From assembly GCA_900768995.1 (NCBI GenBank), contig CAAGEZ010000027.1, positions 1 to 31,757 on the forward strand: a stretch of 31,757 nt of DNA, in the 5' to 3' direction. Source of the DNA: Oscillospiraceae bacterium (GTDB lineage: Bacteria > Bacillota > Clostridia > Oscillospirales > Ruminococcaceae). The notes under the pieces were generated by a model. It was not told the DNA's origin. It did no database searches and worked only from the letters and a program-made list of their open reading frames with translations. Below are positions 13,999 through 22,391 of the stretch, one piece after another. A program made the translations under genes and the position numbers. How positions within the stretch are numbered: the first letter of the stretch is position 1; each line of letters starts with the position of its first letter.

Positions 13999-16050
13999 TC
14001 AAAGAAGTGACCGAAGCCTCTGCATAGTGGGTGCAAGCTCGGTGTCAGCCTTTGGCGCACCCTGAATTATATGTACCTTTTCGGCACAGCGGTCATACTC
14101 CATAAGACCCGTTTCGGAAAATATGTCAAGACACATAAGAAATTTGCAGTAGTTCATATCAGCGTCAAGGCGGCTGTACAGCCCCATAGGTGAAAGCCTT
14201 GACTGCCCCGCCGTGCGGTAAACTGTGGCAAGGTCGGAACGCTCGGGAATCATAGCGGCGATTATCCTTTTGTCAGCCTTTTCGCCCCGCCTGAATGAGT
14301 AATAAGCTTCCTCAGCGGCAATAAGCTTCTGCTGATTAAGCCCCTTTTTCCTAACATCTATTATCCTGAGACTGACGCTTTCCTTATTGTTAAAGCTGTT
14401 TATCTCAGGGGATATGAGCAGATTTGCTTCATCGCCACGTTTAAGGGGAAATTCCTCGGGCTTTGTTCCGAACATAAGCCCAGTGAGAGCAGTTCCTCCC
14501 ACGGATACCGCAAGCTTTGTGTGAGCGCCGTTTGAAAGTGAGATTATATTGTCAATTTTGCAGCCCTGCAAAAGAAATACGGGCCGTGGATTTGCTTCAC
14601 CGAAGGGTTCGAGAACATCAAGCCCCTTTATCCCCTGAACGGTAAGCTCTGCGGGGGGGATAGCACCGCTTACGGCAATGAAAGGAACACATTTCTCCCC
14701 TGCCGCCGCCTGAGAATCAGCATATTCGGTGAGCTTCTGCTTAAAGAGGGAGAATTTGTCCTTTTCAAGAGAAAATCCTCCTGCGCCCGAGTGTCCGCCG
14801 AACTTGGTCAGCACCTCTTCCGCATATGACAGTGCCTTGAAAACATTCAGCCCCTCAATAGAGCGTGCAGAGCCTCGAAGCTCGGTCTCGCCCTCATCTG
14901 CGGACATAAGGAAAACGGGCTTTCCGTATTTTTCAACGCATCTTGCGGCGGCAATTCCGATAACGCCGTGATGCCAGCCGATTCCGCTGAATATGAGCAC
15001 CCTGCCGTCAAGAAGTGTGCTGTCAGCCTTTATCTGAGCCGCAATATCTGCGATTATCTTGCTTTCGTAATTCTTTCTTTCGGCATTAAGAGCGCATACC
15101 TTTTCGGCATATTCCTCCGCTTCCTCGGGAGTTTCGGACATAAGGAGCTTCAGTGCGTCCGAGGGAGAGCCGATACGCCCCGCCGCATTTATCCTCGGAG
15201 CAAGAGAAAATGCCGCCGAGACCGATGTATACGGAGCTTTCAGCCCCGCCTTGTCTATAAGGGCTCTGAGCCCCTCATTTTCCGTATTTTCAAGATAATG
15301 GAGACCGTAGCGGACAATTTCCCTGTTCTCCCCCGTGAGAGGAACAACGTCGGCAACAGTGGCAATAGCCGCAAGGTCGGAATACTGTTCCACAGCCCGC
15401 TCCATATCGCCGCCCTCCATTGCCGCAATGAGCTTCAACGCCAGCCCACAGCCGCAGTAATCCTTGTAAAATGAGGGACAGTCGGCACGGTGAGGATCAA
15501 CCACCGCTTCCGCATCGGGAAGCTCTTTTCCCGGCTGGTGGTGGTCGGTGACAATGAGCTTGACCCCAAGCTCTCTGCAAAGCTTTGCTTCATCTATGGC
15601 GGCAATGCCGTTATCCACGGTGATGATAAGGGAAACGCCCTGTTCGTGAAGCTTTCTCACGGCGTTTATGTTCATTCCGTAGCCCTCGGCACGCTCGTTG
15701 ATATATGTCATAACATTTCCGCCGATATCCGTAAGATATCCCGCCAGCACAGCAGTCGCAGTAACTCCGTCACAGTCATAGTCGCCGTAAACGCAGATAA
15801 GCTCGCCGCTGTCCACGGCATCGTTCAGTATATCGCAGGCCTTTTCCATATCACGGATAAGGAAAGGGTCTGAAAAGCCCATATCAAAGCTTTTCTCCTC
15901 ATTCTGTCCGAAAAAGTCCACAGCCTTTTCCATAGTGTCGATACCGGACGCCACAAGTGTCCTTGCGGCAGGCATCGTAAGTCCGCCCTTGACGGACAGC
16001 TCCTTTACAGCCTTTTCATCGGGAGTGTTTATCAACCATTTCTTTATCAA
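13999..16050 (-). CDS. recJ: Single-stranded-DNA-specific 5'-3' exonuclease RecJ
   Basis: 683 residues from the TTG at 16050-16048. RecJ degrades single-stranded DNA 5' to 3' in recombination and mismatch or base-excision repair. Seen: DHH-family motif I VYGDYDCDGVTAT, VTVDNGIAA, VTDHHQPG (the DHH box), ADVVPL, and DHHA1 motif GGHSGAGGFSL, followed by the OB-type C-terminal region. The reading frame extends upstream to 16119, but that first codon overlaps the -35 box of the promoter, and the TTG at 16050 has AAAGAGG 9 bp upstream and yields the typical N-terminus IKKWLINTPDEKAVKEL. The distal C-terminal region (about residues 560-683) is less conserved. It is the promoter-proximal gene of the recJ-rel-amidohydrolase-recG cluster. 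Confidence 0.95.
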   Translation of the reverse strand: MIKKWLINTPDEKAVKELSVKGGLTMPAARTLVASGIDTMEKAVDFFGQNEEKSFDMGFSDPFLIRDMEKACDILNDAVDSGELICVYGDYDCDGVTATAVLAGYLTDIGGNVMTYINERAEGYGMNINAVRKLHEQGVSLIITVDNGIAAIDEAKLCRELGVKLIVTDHHQPGKELPDAEAVVDPHRADCPSFYKDYCGCGLALKLIAAMEGGDMERAVEQYSDLAAIATVADVVPLTGENREIVRYGLHYLENTENEGLRALIDKAGLKAPYTSVSAAFSLAPRINAAGRIGSPSDALKLLMSETPEEAEEYAEKVCALNAERKNYESKIIADIAAQIKADSTLLDGRVLIFSGIGWHHGVIGIAAARCVEKYGKPVFLMSADEGETELRGSARSIEGLNVFKALSYAEEVLTKFGGHSGAGGFSLEKDKFSLFKQKLTEYADSQAAAGEKCVPFIAVSGAIPPAELTVQGIKGLDVLEPFGEANPRPVFLLQGCKIDNIISLSNGAHTKLAVSVGGTALTGLMFGTKPEEFPLKRGDEANLLISPEINSFNNKESVSLRIIDVRKKGLNQQKLIAAEEAYYSFRRGEKADKRIIAAMIPERSDLATVYRTAGQSRLSPMGLYSRLDADMNYCKFLMCLDIFSETGLMEYDRCAEKVHIIQGAPKADTELAPTMQRLRSLL

Positions 16051-16090
16051 CTGCTCATACCTCTTTAAATGCAATTTCCAAATAATAAAT

Positions 16091-16119
16091 ATTATAACAT
16101 TTTTTAAAGAAATAATCAA
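16091..16119 (-). promoter_or_regulatory. Promoter of recJ
   Basis: On the minus strand TTGATT (16119-16114), 17 bp, TATAAT (16096-16091). It places the RNA start downstream of the longest ORF start and supports the TTG start at 16050. Confidence 0.8.
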
Positions 16120-16144
16120 GCAGGGATTTTATTTATTGTATGAA

Positions 16145-16179
16145 TATAAAAAGCAGCCCTTTGAATGAAAAGAGCTGCT
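16145..16179 (-). terminator. Intrinsic terminator of the M23 gene
   Basis: On the minus strand AGCAGCTCTTT...AAAGGGCTGCT with one mismatch, followed by TTTTTATATT. It ends about 66 bp after the M23 stop codon and 26 bp before the recJ -35 box. Confidence 0.8.
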
Positions 16180-16244
16180 AAAAAACTATGAGTCTGTATA
16201 AGATAAGGGCAGAATAAATTTTGGGTATTGTGCTGCCCGGACTT

Positions 16245-17000
16245 TTATGAGCCCTCGCCCGAAAGCATATCCGCAGGGTCTGTCCAGCTGCCGTTCTTTT
16301 TGAGCCCGAAATGGAGATGAGGTTCCTCGGATATCTCTGCTTCGGCGGTTGAGCCTACCTCACCGATAACGCTGCCTGCATTCACGCTGTCGCCCTCGGA
16401 AACGGGAACATCATAGGCAAGGTTGCAGTAATATCCCTCATATCCGCTGCCGTGGTCGATAACAACTGTCACGCCCATAAGAGCGTCATCGGTAACGGAG
16501 ATAACAGTGCCCGATGCTGCGGACTTGACTGCCGAACCTGTTTCTGCCGCAATGTCGATGCCGTCGTGGGTCTTCCACACGCTGAGGGTCTTGGACTTCA
16601 CAAGCTCGCCGTCGGAGAAATCAGACAGAACATCGCCGCTGACAGGTCTTACTGCCGCTCCCGTGAATGACTCGGAAACGGGCTGTGCTTCGGGTGACTC
16701 ACCGTCACCTGCTCCGAAAGCGTCCTGCTCAAGTCTTAATGTCTCCTCGGGTACTTCCGCAGGCTCTGAGGGCTCCATAGGGACATTATCCGCCGATACG
16801 CCGGCTTCCTCCGCAGCCTCCGTTACGGCTTCGGTGCCTGTCTGTGATGTACTGTCCTTTATGCCCGTAAGACTGCCTGCAAGCTCCTCAGATGCCTTGT
16901 TGTAGGAAAAAATGCCCAGTGCTGCCACCGCCGCAAGGCAGAAACAGATTATCGCCGCTGTGCTTTTGCCCGAAAGCCTGCCGTTAAAAAACTTTTTCAT
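16245..17000 (-). CDS. SpoIIQ-like membrane-anchored M23 peptidase-domain protein
   Basis: 251 residues from the ATG at 17000, chosen because AAAGGA stands 9 bp upstream; an ATG 18 bp earlier lacks a site. One N-terminal membrane anchor (STAAIICFCLAAVAALGIF, about residues 15-33), a roughly 90-residue acidic Ser/Glu/Pro-rich linker, then a LytM/M23 domain: WKTHDGIDIAAETG, SAASGTVISV, VTVVIDHGSGYEGYYCNL, and EEPHLHFGL. The zinc ligands HxxxD and HxH are all present. The WKTHDGID and YYCNL features resemble SpoIIQ, the forespore protein that meets SpoIIIAH during engulfment; clostridial SpoIIQ generally keeps its zinc site while the Bacillus one does not. A non-sporulation M23 endopeptidase is the alternative. 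Confidence 0.85.
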   Translation of the reverse strand: MKKFFNGRLSGKSTAAIICFCLAAVAALGIFSYNKASEELAGSLTGIKDSTSQTGTEAVTEAAEEAGVSADNVPMEPSEPAEVPEETLRLEQDAFGAGDGESPEAQPVSESFTGAAVRPVSGDVLSDFSDGELVKSKTLSVWKTHDGIDIAAETGSAVKSAASGTVISVTDDALMGVTVVIDHGSGYEGYYCNLAYDVPVSEGDSVNAGSVIGEVGSTAEAEISEEPHLHFGLKKNGSWTDPADMLSGEGS

Positions 17001-17027
17001 ATTACCATATCCTTTCATTTTACGCTT

Positions 17028-17073
17028 GGAAGCTTTTTGCTTCTTTTGCTATTTTTGCCGCTTTTGCCGTCTT
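17028..17073 (-). repeat. GCAAAA-rich degenerate repeats upstream of the M23 gene
   Basis: Reading the minus strand, GGCAAAAGCGGCAAAAATAG and then further GCAAAA-type units recur about every 7-9 bases in the leader of the M23 gene. No promoter consensus for sigma-A was found here; a sporulation sigma-factor promoter is possible but was not recognised. Confidence 0.4.
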
Positions 17074-17085
17074 TATACGGTAATA

Positions 17086-17125
17086 TAAAAAATATGCGCC
17101 AGCCGTTTTTCACAGCAGGCGCATT
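17086..17125 (-). terminator. Intrinsic terminator of the methyltransferase gene
   Basis: On the minus strand ATGCGCC-TGCTG, loop, CGGCT-GGCGCAT with one mismatch, followed by ATTTTTT. It starts about 12 bp after the stop codon. Confidence 0.82.
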
Positions 17126-17136
17126 ATGCATATATT

Positions 17137-17940
17137 TTACTTTTTCTTAAAAATCAGCATTTTTTCAGCATTTTTATTAACCACGCTCAGATTTTCAAAG
17201 GGCTTAAGAATGGGATATATCTTCATCATTCCACGGACAATGTTGTCGTCCTTTACCTTTTCAAAGCCGTCTCCGAGATGTCCCAGATCATCAAAGCAGT
17301 CCGCACCGAAAATGAACTTGGCACCCGTTTTCTTAATGGACTTCTCGATATCTTCACGGCTCACCCATTTTTTCGGGAGACACTCCATTATAACATAGGC
17401 ATTGTCGAAATTATCCCTTATGATACTGAGCATCTGTCCGTTCTGCTCGGCAGTGAGATACATCGAAAGCCCCTCGATTATGAAAAGCATCTTGCCCCTG
17501 ACCTTTACCATATCCGCCCAGGCAGGGTCAAAGGCTGACATTCCTATGGTGGAAACTCTGCCGCTTTCGTTGTATATCTGATCTCTAACGGCGATAGTTT
17601 CGGGGAGGTCAAGGTTGTACCAGGTTATGCGTCCGTTGTCCATACGGTAAAATCTTGTGTCCAGTCCGCAGGCGATGTTCACCACAACACAGTCGGGATT
17701 TTTCTTTATGAAATCCCCAACAAGCTCGTCAAGCACGATAGACCTTGCCACAACGCCGCTGCTCATTGCCGAATCATTGTGTGCGTCACTGAAATTATAG
17801 TCTATCTTTTCCGCAAGCTCCACAGCCTTTGCATCATAGAATTTGCAGTTTTTGCTCTTTGAATATTTTGCCCTGGCATAAAAGCTCTGGAGCATCGTTT
17901 CGGCAGCTCCTGTGAGCTGCGGCTTGATTTTTTCTTCCAT
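17137..17940 (-). CDS. LCMT/TcmP-type class I SAM-dependent methyltransferase
   Basis: 267 residues from the ATG at 17940, which follows an excellent GGAGGT with 7 bp spacing; the frame extends upstream to 18015 but that part overlaps the promoter. The family (leucine carboxyl methyltransferase fold, including TcmP and PPM1) shows the pattern ARSIVLDELVGDF, VNIACGLDTRFYR (SAM-binding, about residue 90), WYNLDLPETIAVR with the acidic Asp, and LFIIEGLSMYLT. Members methylate small-molecule carboxyl or hydroxyl groups or protein C-termini; the substrate here is unknown. It is divergent from the downstream terD cluster, sharing a 220-bp intergenic region. Confidence 0.87.
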   Translation of the reverse strand: MEEKIKPQLTGAAETMLQSFYARAKYSKSKNCKFYDAKAVELAEKIDYNFSDAHNDSAMSSGVVARSIVLDELVGDFIKKNPDCVVVNIACGLDTRFYRMDNGRITWYNLDLPETIAVRDQIYNESGRVSTIGMSAFDPAWADMVKVRGKMLFIIEGLSMYLTAEQNGQMLSIIRDNFDNAYVIMECLPKKWVSREDIEKSIKKTGAKFIFGADCFDDLGHLGDGFEKVKDDNIVRGMMKIYPILKPFENLSVVNKNAEKMLIFKKK

Positions 17941-17976
17941 TACGGCACCTCCGTGAATTAGCATATCCTTACTGAA

Positions 17977-18006
17977 ATTATAGCAGAATATACACAGGTT
18001 TGTCAA
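17977..18006 (-). promoter_or_regulatory. Promoter of the methyltransferase gene
   Basis: On the minus strand TTGACA (18006-18001), 18 bp, TATAAT (17982-17977). Confidence 0.85.
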
Positions 18007-18080
18007 CTCTAACATTTGCCCTCATTCCTTAAAATCACATTAAATTACCATAAATATTTGCCGTAATATACAAAAAATCG

Positions 18081-18109
18081 TTGACAAAAAAAGAATGAGG
18101 TGTTATTAT
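18081..18109 (+). promoter_or_regulatory. Promoter of the first terD
   Basis: TTGACA (18081-18086), 17 bp, TATTAT (18104-18109). The leader contains a small stem GGGGA/TCCCC (about 18123-18137) before the ribosome binding site GGAGGT. Confidence 0.8.
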
Positions 18110-18162
18110 TATAGTATCAGAGGGGGATAATTTCCCCAAATAAATTCACGGAGGTCATAAAA

Positions 18163-18741
18163 ATGCCTGTAAGCTTACAAAAGGGTCAGAAGGTTGATCT
18201 GACAAAGGGTAATCCCGGTCTTAAAAAAATTATGGTAGGTCTCGGCTGGGACGTTAATCAGTATGACAACGGCGCTGACTTCGACCTTGATGCCAGTGCG
18301 TTTCTTCTCGGAGACAACGGCAAGGTAGCTTCCGACAGCGATTTTGTTTTCTACGGCAATCTTGCTCACAGCAGCGAATCCGTTATCCATCAGGGCGACA
18401 ACCTGACAGGTGAGGGCGAGGGCGATGATGAGCAGATCCTCGTTGACCTCTCAAAAGTTCCTGCGGGCGTTTCAAGGATCGCATTCACCGTTACAATTTA
18501 CGAAGCTGAGGAGCGCAGACAGAACTTCGGTCAGGTCTCCAACGCTTTCATCAGAATTGTTGACGATGTAACAGGCAGCGAGATAATCAGATACGATCTG
18601 GGCGAGGATTTCTCCATTGAAACAGCAGTTGTTGTGGGCGAGCTTTACAGACACAACGGCGAATGGAAGTTCAATGCTATCGGCAGCGGCTTCAACGGCG
18701 GTCTTGCGGCTCTCTGCCGTCAGTACGGAGTAAACGTATAA
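18163..18741 (+). CDS. terD: TerD-family calcium-binding stress protein (copy 1)
   Basis: 192 residues, the normal TerD length. TerD proteins are soluble cytosolic Ca2+-binding beta-sandwich proteins of tellurite-resistance and phage/colicin-tolerance gene clusters. Seen: VSLQKGQKVDLTKGNPGLKK start, GLGWD, the acidic Ca2+ segment DFDLDASAFLL (residues about 40-50), HQGDNLTGEGEGDDEQI (second acidic site), and the closing GELYRHNGEWKFNAIG. ATG at 18163 follows CGGAGGTCATAAAA. It is separated from the ATPase gene by its own terminator. About 60 percent similar by eye to the second TerD copy, pointing to a duplication around the ATPase gene. Confidence 0.95.
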   Translation: MPVSLQKGQKVDLTKGNPGLKKIMVGLGWDVNQYDNGADFDLDASAFLLGDNGKVASDSDFVFYGNLAHSSESVIHQGDNLTGEGEGDDEQILVDLSKVPAGVSRIAFTVTIYEAEERRQNFGQVSNAFIRIVDDVTGSEIIRYDLGEDFSIETAVVVGELYRHNGEWKFNAIGSGFNGGLAALCRQYGVNV

Positions 18742-18781
18742 TACACATAATACACAGCGGTTTCCTTTTACCGTGATGCGA

Positions 18782-18820
18782 AGCAGAAATTTCCGCTGAA
18801 TCGGGAATCTCTGCTTTTTT
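18782..18820 (+). terminator. Intrinsic terminator of the first terD
   Basis: AGCAGAAATTTCC, loop, GGGAATCTCTGCT with one mismatch, followed by a run of six T. Confidence 0.88.
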
Positions 18821-18929
18821 GCAAATTCGGTGATTATTACATAATAATGGTTTTTTCACTGAGAAAAGTGTGCATAATATTATGGAGAAACCAATTATGT
18901 ATATAATCTAACCGAAAGGAAACTTTGCT

Positions 18930-21629
18930 ATGAAAATTACAGGTCTGTCCGAGCGTGAAGCGGAGGCTTCAAGGGAAAAATACGGAAGCAACAGGCTCTC
19001 CGAGGGCGAGAGCGAAAGCTTTTTCGACAAGCTCAAAGAAAATCTCAGCGACCCGATGATAAAGATACTCATTGCGGCTCTGCTCATAAATGCGGTGATA
19101 TATTTTCTGAGCCTGTGGGGGCTTGTGCGGGCGGAGGTAATGTGGTATGAGCCTTTGGGCATCGCCGCAGCCATTGCAATAGCCACCCTTGTTTCCACAT
19201 TCTCCGAATATAAAAACGAGACTGCATTCAGAGCACTGAGAGACGAGGCGGCAAAGATACTTTGCAGAGTGTACCGTGAGGGCAGCGTAAAGGAAATTCC
19301 CTCGGACGACATTGTGACAGGCGACTTCATAATGCTGGGCGCAGGGGACAGGATACCTGCTGACGGTCATATTTTTGAGGGAAATATCCACACCGACCAG
19401 TCTGTTTTAAACGGCGAATCAAAGGAGGCATTAAAGCTTGCCCGTCCCGAAAATATGCCTGCCTGTGAGGATAAGACCGCCGATCTCCTTGACCCGTACA
19501 GGGTATTCAGGGGAACGGTGGTGTGCTCGGGAAGTGCTGTGATGGTGGCTGACACCGTAGGCGACAGGACTATTTACGGCGGCATTGCGGGAGAGCTTAC
19601 CCGTGATGATGACAGGGATTCACCTCTTAAAGTCAAGCTTTCCGCTCTTGCAGGAGGCATATCGAAATTCGGCTACACAGGCGGCGGTGCAATTGCGGTT
19701 GCACTCCTTGTCCACAAGATTGTCTCCGCAGGCAGCTTCGGGGCATACTTTTCCGCAGGTGCGGGGGCTGTCGTCACAGACCTGCTCGATGCGCTGATAC
19801 TTGCGGTAATAATCATAGTTATGGCAGTGCCCGAGGGACTGCCCCTGATGATAGCCATAGTTTCGGCGATGAATATGAAAAAAATGCTGGCGGACAATGT
19901 GCTGGTGAGAAAAACATCGGGCATTGAGACCGCAGGCAGTCTTAATATACTTTTCTCCGACAAAACGGGAACTATCACCAAAGGACAGCTTGAAGCGGTG
20001 ATATTTGCGGACGGCAGCGGCTGTGAATATAAAACAGCCGACGATATCCCCGAGGGGCTTGGAGAACTTGTAAGGCTTTGCATAAGCGAAAGCTCCACCG
20101 CTGTTATGAGCGGCGGCAGGGCTGTGGGCGGCAACGCCACGGAAAGAGCCGTGCTGAATTTTATCGGCGGCAATGCCTTTCAGAACAGCACAAAAAAGCT
20201 CTGCACGCTGCCCTTCAACAGCGAGAACAAATACTCCGCCGCATCTGTGGAGGGGGACTTTTTCAGAGGCACACTTATTAAAGGCGCACCCGAAAAGCTG
20301 CTCACACGCTGCACACATTATTATGACGGAAATGGGAACAGGCTCCCCATTGACCGCAGCATTACCGAGAAAAAAGCGGATATGCTTGCAGGGCGTGCAA
20401 TACGTGTAATTGCCCTTGCGGTGTGCAGCGAGCTTCTCCCTGATGACGGCACAGAGCTTCCTGAGGGGAATTTCACGCTCCTTGGCATAATCGGCATACG
20501 TGACGAGGTTCGCCCCGAATCACGGACGGCCATTAAGGAAGTACGTGAAGCGGGCGTGCAGGTGGTTATGATAACAGGCGACCGCCTTGACACTGCATCT
20601 GCCATTGCCGCAGACGCAGGACTGCTCACGGGAGATAAAAACGAGCTTGTGCTCACCTCCGCAGAGCTTTCGGAGATGTCGGACGATGAGCTTAAAAAAC
20701 GGCTTTCTGATATCCGTGTCATTGCAAGAGCACTGCCCTCGGACAAATCAAGGCTTGTGCGGATATCCCAGGAGCTTGACCTTGTTGCGGGAATGACGGG
20801 GGACGGCGTGAATGACTCCCCTGCTCTGAAAAAGGCTGATGTGGGCTTTGCAATGGGCAGCGGCACAGAGGTGGCAAAGGAAGCCTCGGACATCGTTATA
20901 CTTGACGATAATTTCAGCTCGGTGGGCAAGGCTGTGCTTTACGGCAGGACGATCTTTTCATCTATCCGCAAATTCATCGTTTTCCAACTCACGATCAACA
21001 TTACGGCGGTGGCGGTGTCATTCATCTCCCCTCTGCTTGGAATGGATAATCCCCTGACCATTACCCAGATCCTGTGGGTGAACCTTGTAATGGACACCCT
21101 TGCGGCTCTGGCGTTCGGCAGTGAGCCTGCGCTTTCACGTTATATGCGTGAAAAGCCCCGTTCAAGGCGTGAGTTTATCATCAGCCCGTATATGAAAACA
21201 GAGCTGATAACGGGGGCAGCGTGGGTAACGGCACTTAGCCTGCTGTTTCTCATAACGGGAATAAACCTCTCCGACGGGTCACTGAAAACAAGCGGTCTTA
21301 TCGGCAGACATTTCCGTAGCTATGAGGGAACGGGCACAGAGCATCTTCTCACGGGATATTTCGATTTCTTTATCCTCTCGGCGGTGTTCAATGCATTCAA
21401 CGCAAGGACTGAGAAGCTGAACATTTTCGACAGCATCGGCGATAACAGAAATTTTCTCAGGGTAATGGGCGCAATTGCCGCTGTGCAGGTCATTATGACC
21501 TATTTCGGCGGAAAGGTGCTGGGCTGTTACGGTCTGAACCTTGGGGAATGGGTCACAGTGCTTGTAATGTCGCTGTCCGTTATCCCCGTTGATATGATAA
21601 GAAAGGCTGCTCTCAGCCGAAAAAAATAA
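18930..21629 (+). CDS. Calcium-translocating P-type ATPase (P2 type)
   Basis: 899 residues. P2-type cation pump that exports Ca2+ at ATP cost. Seen: an N-terminal SLSEREA-like actuator-linked segment (TGLSEREAEASREKYG), the TGE-equivalent NGES loop in the actuator domain, the Ca2+-type membrane motif PEGLP (residues 301-305), the phosphorylated Asp in DKTGT (D344), the KGAPE nucleotide-binding segment and the hinge motif TGDGVND (about residues 623-629); C-terminal membrane helices follow. The sequence KTSGIETAGSLNILFSDKTGT fits PMCA/PMR1-like pumps. The ATG at 18930 follows GAAAGGAAA. It has no own promoter that I could define (a TATAAT near 18901 lacks a -35). The next gene is a second TerD 77 bp downstream, so the two are probably cotranscribed. 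Confidence 0.95.
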   Translation: MKITGLSEREAEASREKYGSNRLSEGESESFFDKLKENLSDPMIKILIAALLINAVIYFLSLWGLVRAEVMWYEPLGIAAAIAIATLVSTFSEYKNETAFRALRDEAAKILCRVYREGSVKEIPSDDIVTGDFIMLGAGDRIPADGHIFEGNIHTDQSVLNGESKEALKLARPENMPACEDKTADLLDPYRVFRGTVVCSGSAVMVADTVGDRTIYGGIAGELTRDDDRDSPLKVKLSALAGGISKFGYTGGGAIAVALLVHKIVSAGSFGAYFSAGAGAVVTDLLDALILAVIIIVMAVPEGLPLMIAIVSAMNMKKMLADNVLVRKTSGIETAGSLNILFSDKTGTITKGQLEAVIFADGSGCEYKTADDIPEGLGELVRLCISESSTAVMSGGRAVGGNATERAVLNFIGGNAFQNSTKKLCTLPFNSENKYSAASVEGDFFRGTLIKGAPEKLLTRCTHYYDGNGNRLPIDRSITEKKADMLAGRAIRVIALAVCSELLPDDGTELPEGNFTLLGIIGIRDEVRPESRTAIKEVREAGVQVVMITGDRLDTASAIAADAGLLTGDKNELVLTSAELSEMSDDELKKRLSDIRVIARALPSDKSRLVRISQELDLVAGMTGDGVNDSPALKKADVGFAMGSGTEVAKEASDIVILDDNFSSVGKAVLYGRTIFSSIRKFIVFQLTINITAVAVSFISPLLGMDNPLTITQILWVNLVMDTLAALAFGSEPALSRYMREKPRSRREFIISPYMKTELITGAAWVTALSLLFLITGINLSDGSLKTSGLIGRHFRSYEGTGTEHLLTGYFDFFILSAVFNAFNARTEKLNIFDSIGDNRNFLRVMGAIAAVQVIMTYFGGKVLGCYGLNLGEWVTVLVMSLSVIPVDMIRKAALSRKK

Positions 21630-21636
21630 TGCTTCA

Positions 21637-21665
21637 AACATCTTCCGCAAATCAGCGGAGATGTT
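21637..21665 (+). promoter_or_regulatory. Intercistronic hairpin between ATPase and second terD
   Basis: AACATCT-TCCGC pairs with GCGGA-GATGTT (one bulged base). It lacks a T-run, so it is more likely an RNA processing or stability element than a terminator. Confidence 0.55.
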
Positions 21666-21706
21666 ACATAAAAATAAAAACAATCCTGAAAGGACGGTAA
21701 ATAATT

Positions 21707-22306
21707 ATGGCAGTAAATCTTCAGAAGGGTCAGAAAATCGACCTTACAAAGGGCAATCCCGGGCTTAAGCACGTTATGGTGGGCCTCGGCTGGGACGAGG
21801 TGAAAAAGGGCGGCATTCTCGGCGGACTTTTCGGCGGTCATCAGGACATTGACTGCGACGCTTCGGCTATCCTCATCACCGAAAGCACAGGCAAGCTTTC
21901 AAGCAAGAATGACCTGGTTTATTTCGGCAATCTCACCCACAATTCGGGTGCCGTTAAGCATATGGGCGATAACCTCACAGGTGCGGGAGACGGCGATGAC
22001 GAGCAGATATTCGTTGACCTTTCAAAGCTCCCCGCTCAGTATTCCAAGATAGTCATTGTGGTCAATATCTACGAGGCAAGAGCCCGCAGACAGGATTTCG
22101 GTATGATAAAGAACGCATTCATCAGGCTTGTTGACTCCGACAAGAATCAGGAGCTTTGCCGCTATGACCTGTCCGAAAATTATAACGGTATGACCTCTAT
22201 GATCTTCGGTGAGCTTTACCGTCACAACGGCGAATGGAAATTCTCTGCTATCGGTCAGGCAACTGCCGATGACGGTCTCGGCGCTCTTATCAGAAGATAT
22301 AACTGA
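21707..22306 (+). CDS. terD: TerD-family calcium-binding stress protein (copy 2)
   Basis: 199 residues. Same start as copy 1 (VNLQKGQKIDLTKGNPGLK) and the same acidic sites (DIDCDASAILI, HMGDNLTGAGDGDDEQI), ending GELYRHNGEWKFSAIGQAT. It differs by an extra glycine-rich loop GGILGGLFGGHQ after GLGWDEVKK (about residues 33-44), as in many TerE/TerZ-like members. Start ATG at 21707 follows AAAGGACGG. It is followed by a strong terminator, closing the TerD-ATPase-TerD group. Confidence 0.95.
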   Translation: MAVNLQKGQKIDLTKGNPGLKHVMVGLGWDEVKKGGILGGLFGGHQDIDCDASAILITESTGKLSSKNDLVYFGNLTHNSGAVKHMGDNLTGAGDGDDEQIFVDLSKLPAQYSKIVIVVNIYEARARRQDFGMIKNAFIRLVDSDKNQELCRYDLSENYNGMTSMIFGELYRHNGEWKFSAIGQATADDGLGALIRRYN

Positions 22307-22324
22307 TAAAATTTGCGGATAAAC

Positions 22325-22371
22325 AAACCAAGCCGCTCCCGTCAGACCCGACAGGAGCGGCTTGGTTTTTA
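22325..22371. terminator. Bidirectional terminator between terD and rubrerythrin
   Basis: AAACCAAGCCGCTCC pairs exactly with GGAGCGGCTTGGTTT and an inner GTC/GAC extends it. T-rich on the plus strand after 22366; the opposite gene ends 21 bp away, so it serves both. Confidence 0.93.
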
Positions 22372-22391
22372 TATAGGAAGTCAGAATGTTA

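Noticed and set aside
17001..17085. Forespore sigma-factor promoter before the SpoIIQ-like gene
   Set aside because: GTATA occurs near 17078 on the minus strand, but no matching -10 at correct spacing could be identified.
18830..18906. Promoter of the Ca2+ ATPase gene
   Set aside because: A TATAAT exists near 18901, with palindromes CATAATATTATG and ATTATT/AATAAT upstream, but the hexamer at -35 (ATTATG) is too poor to call.
19620..20929. Minus-strand open frames inside the Ca2+ ATPase gene
   Set aside because: Antisense shadows; the ATPase motifs in the plus frame are intact.
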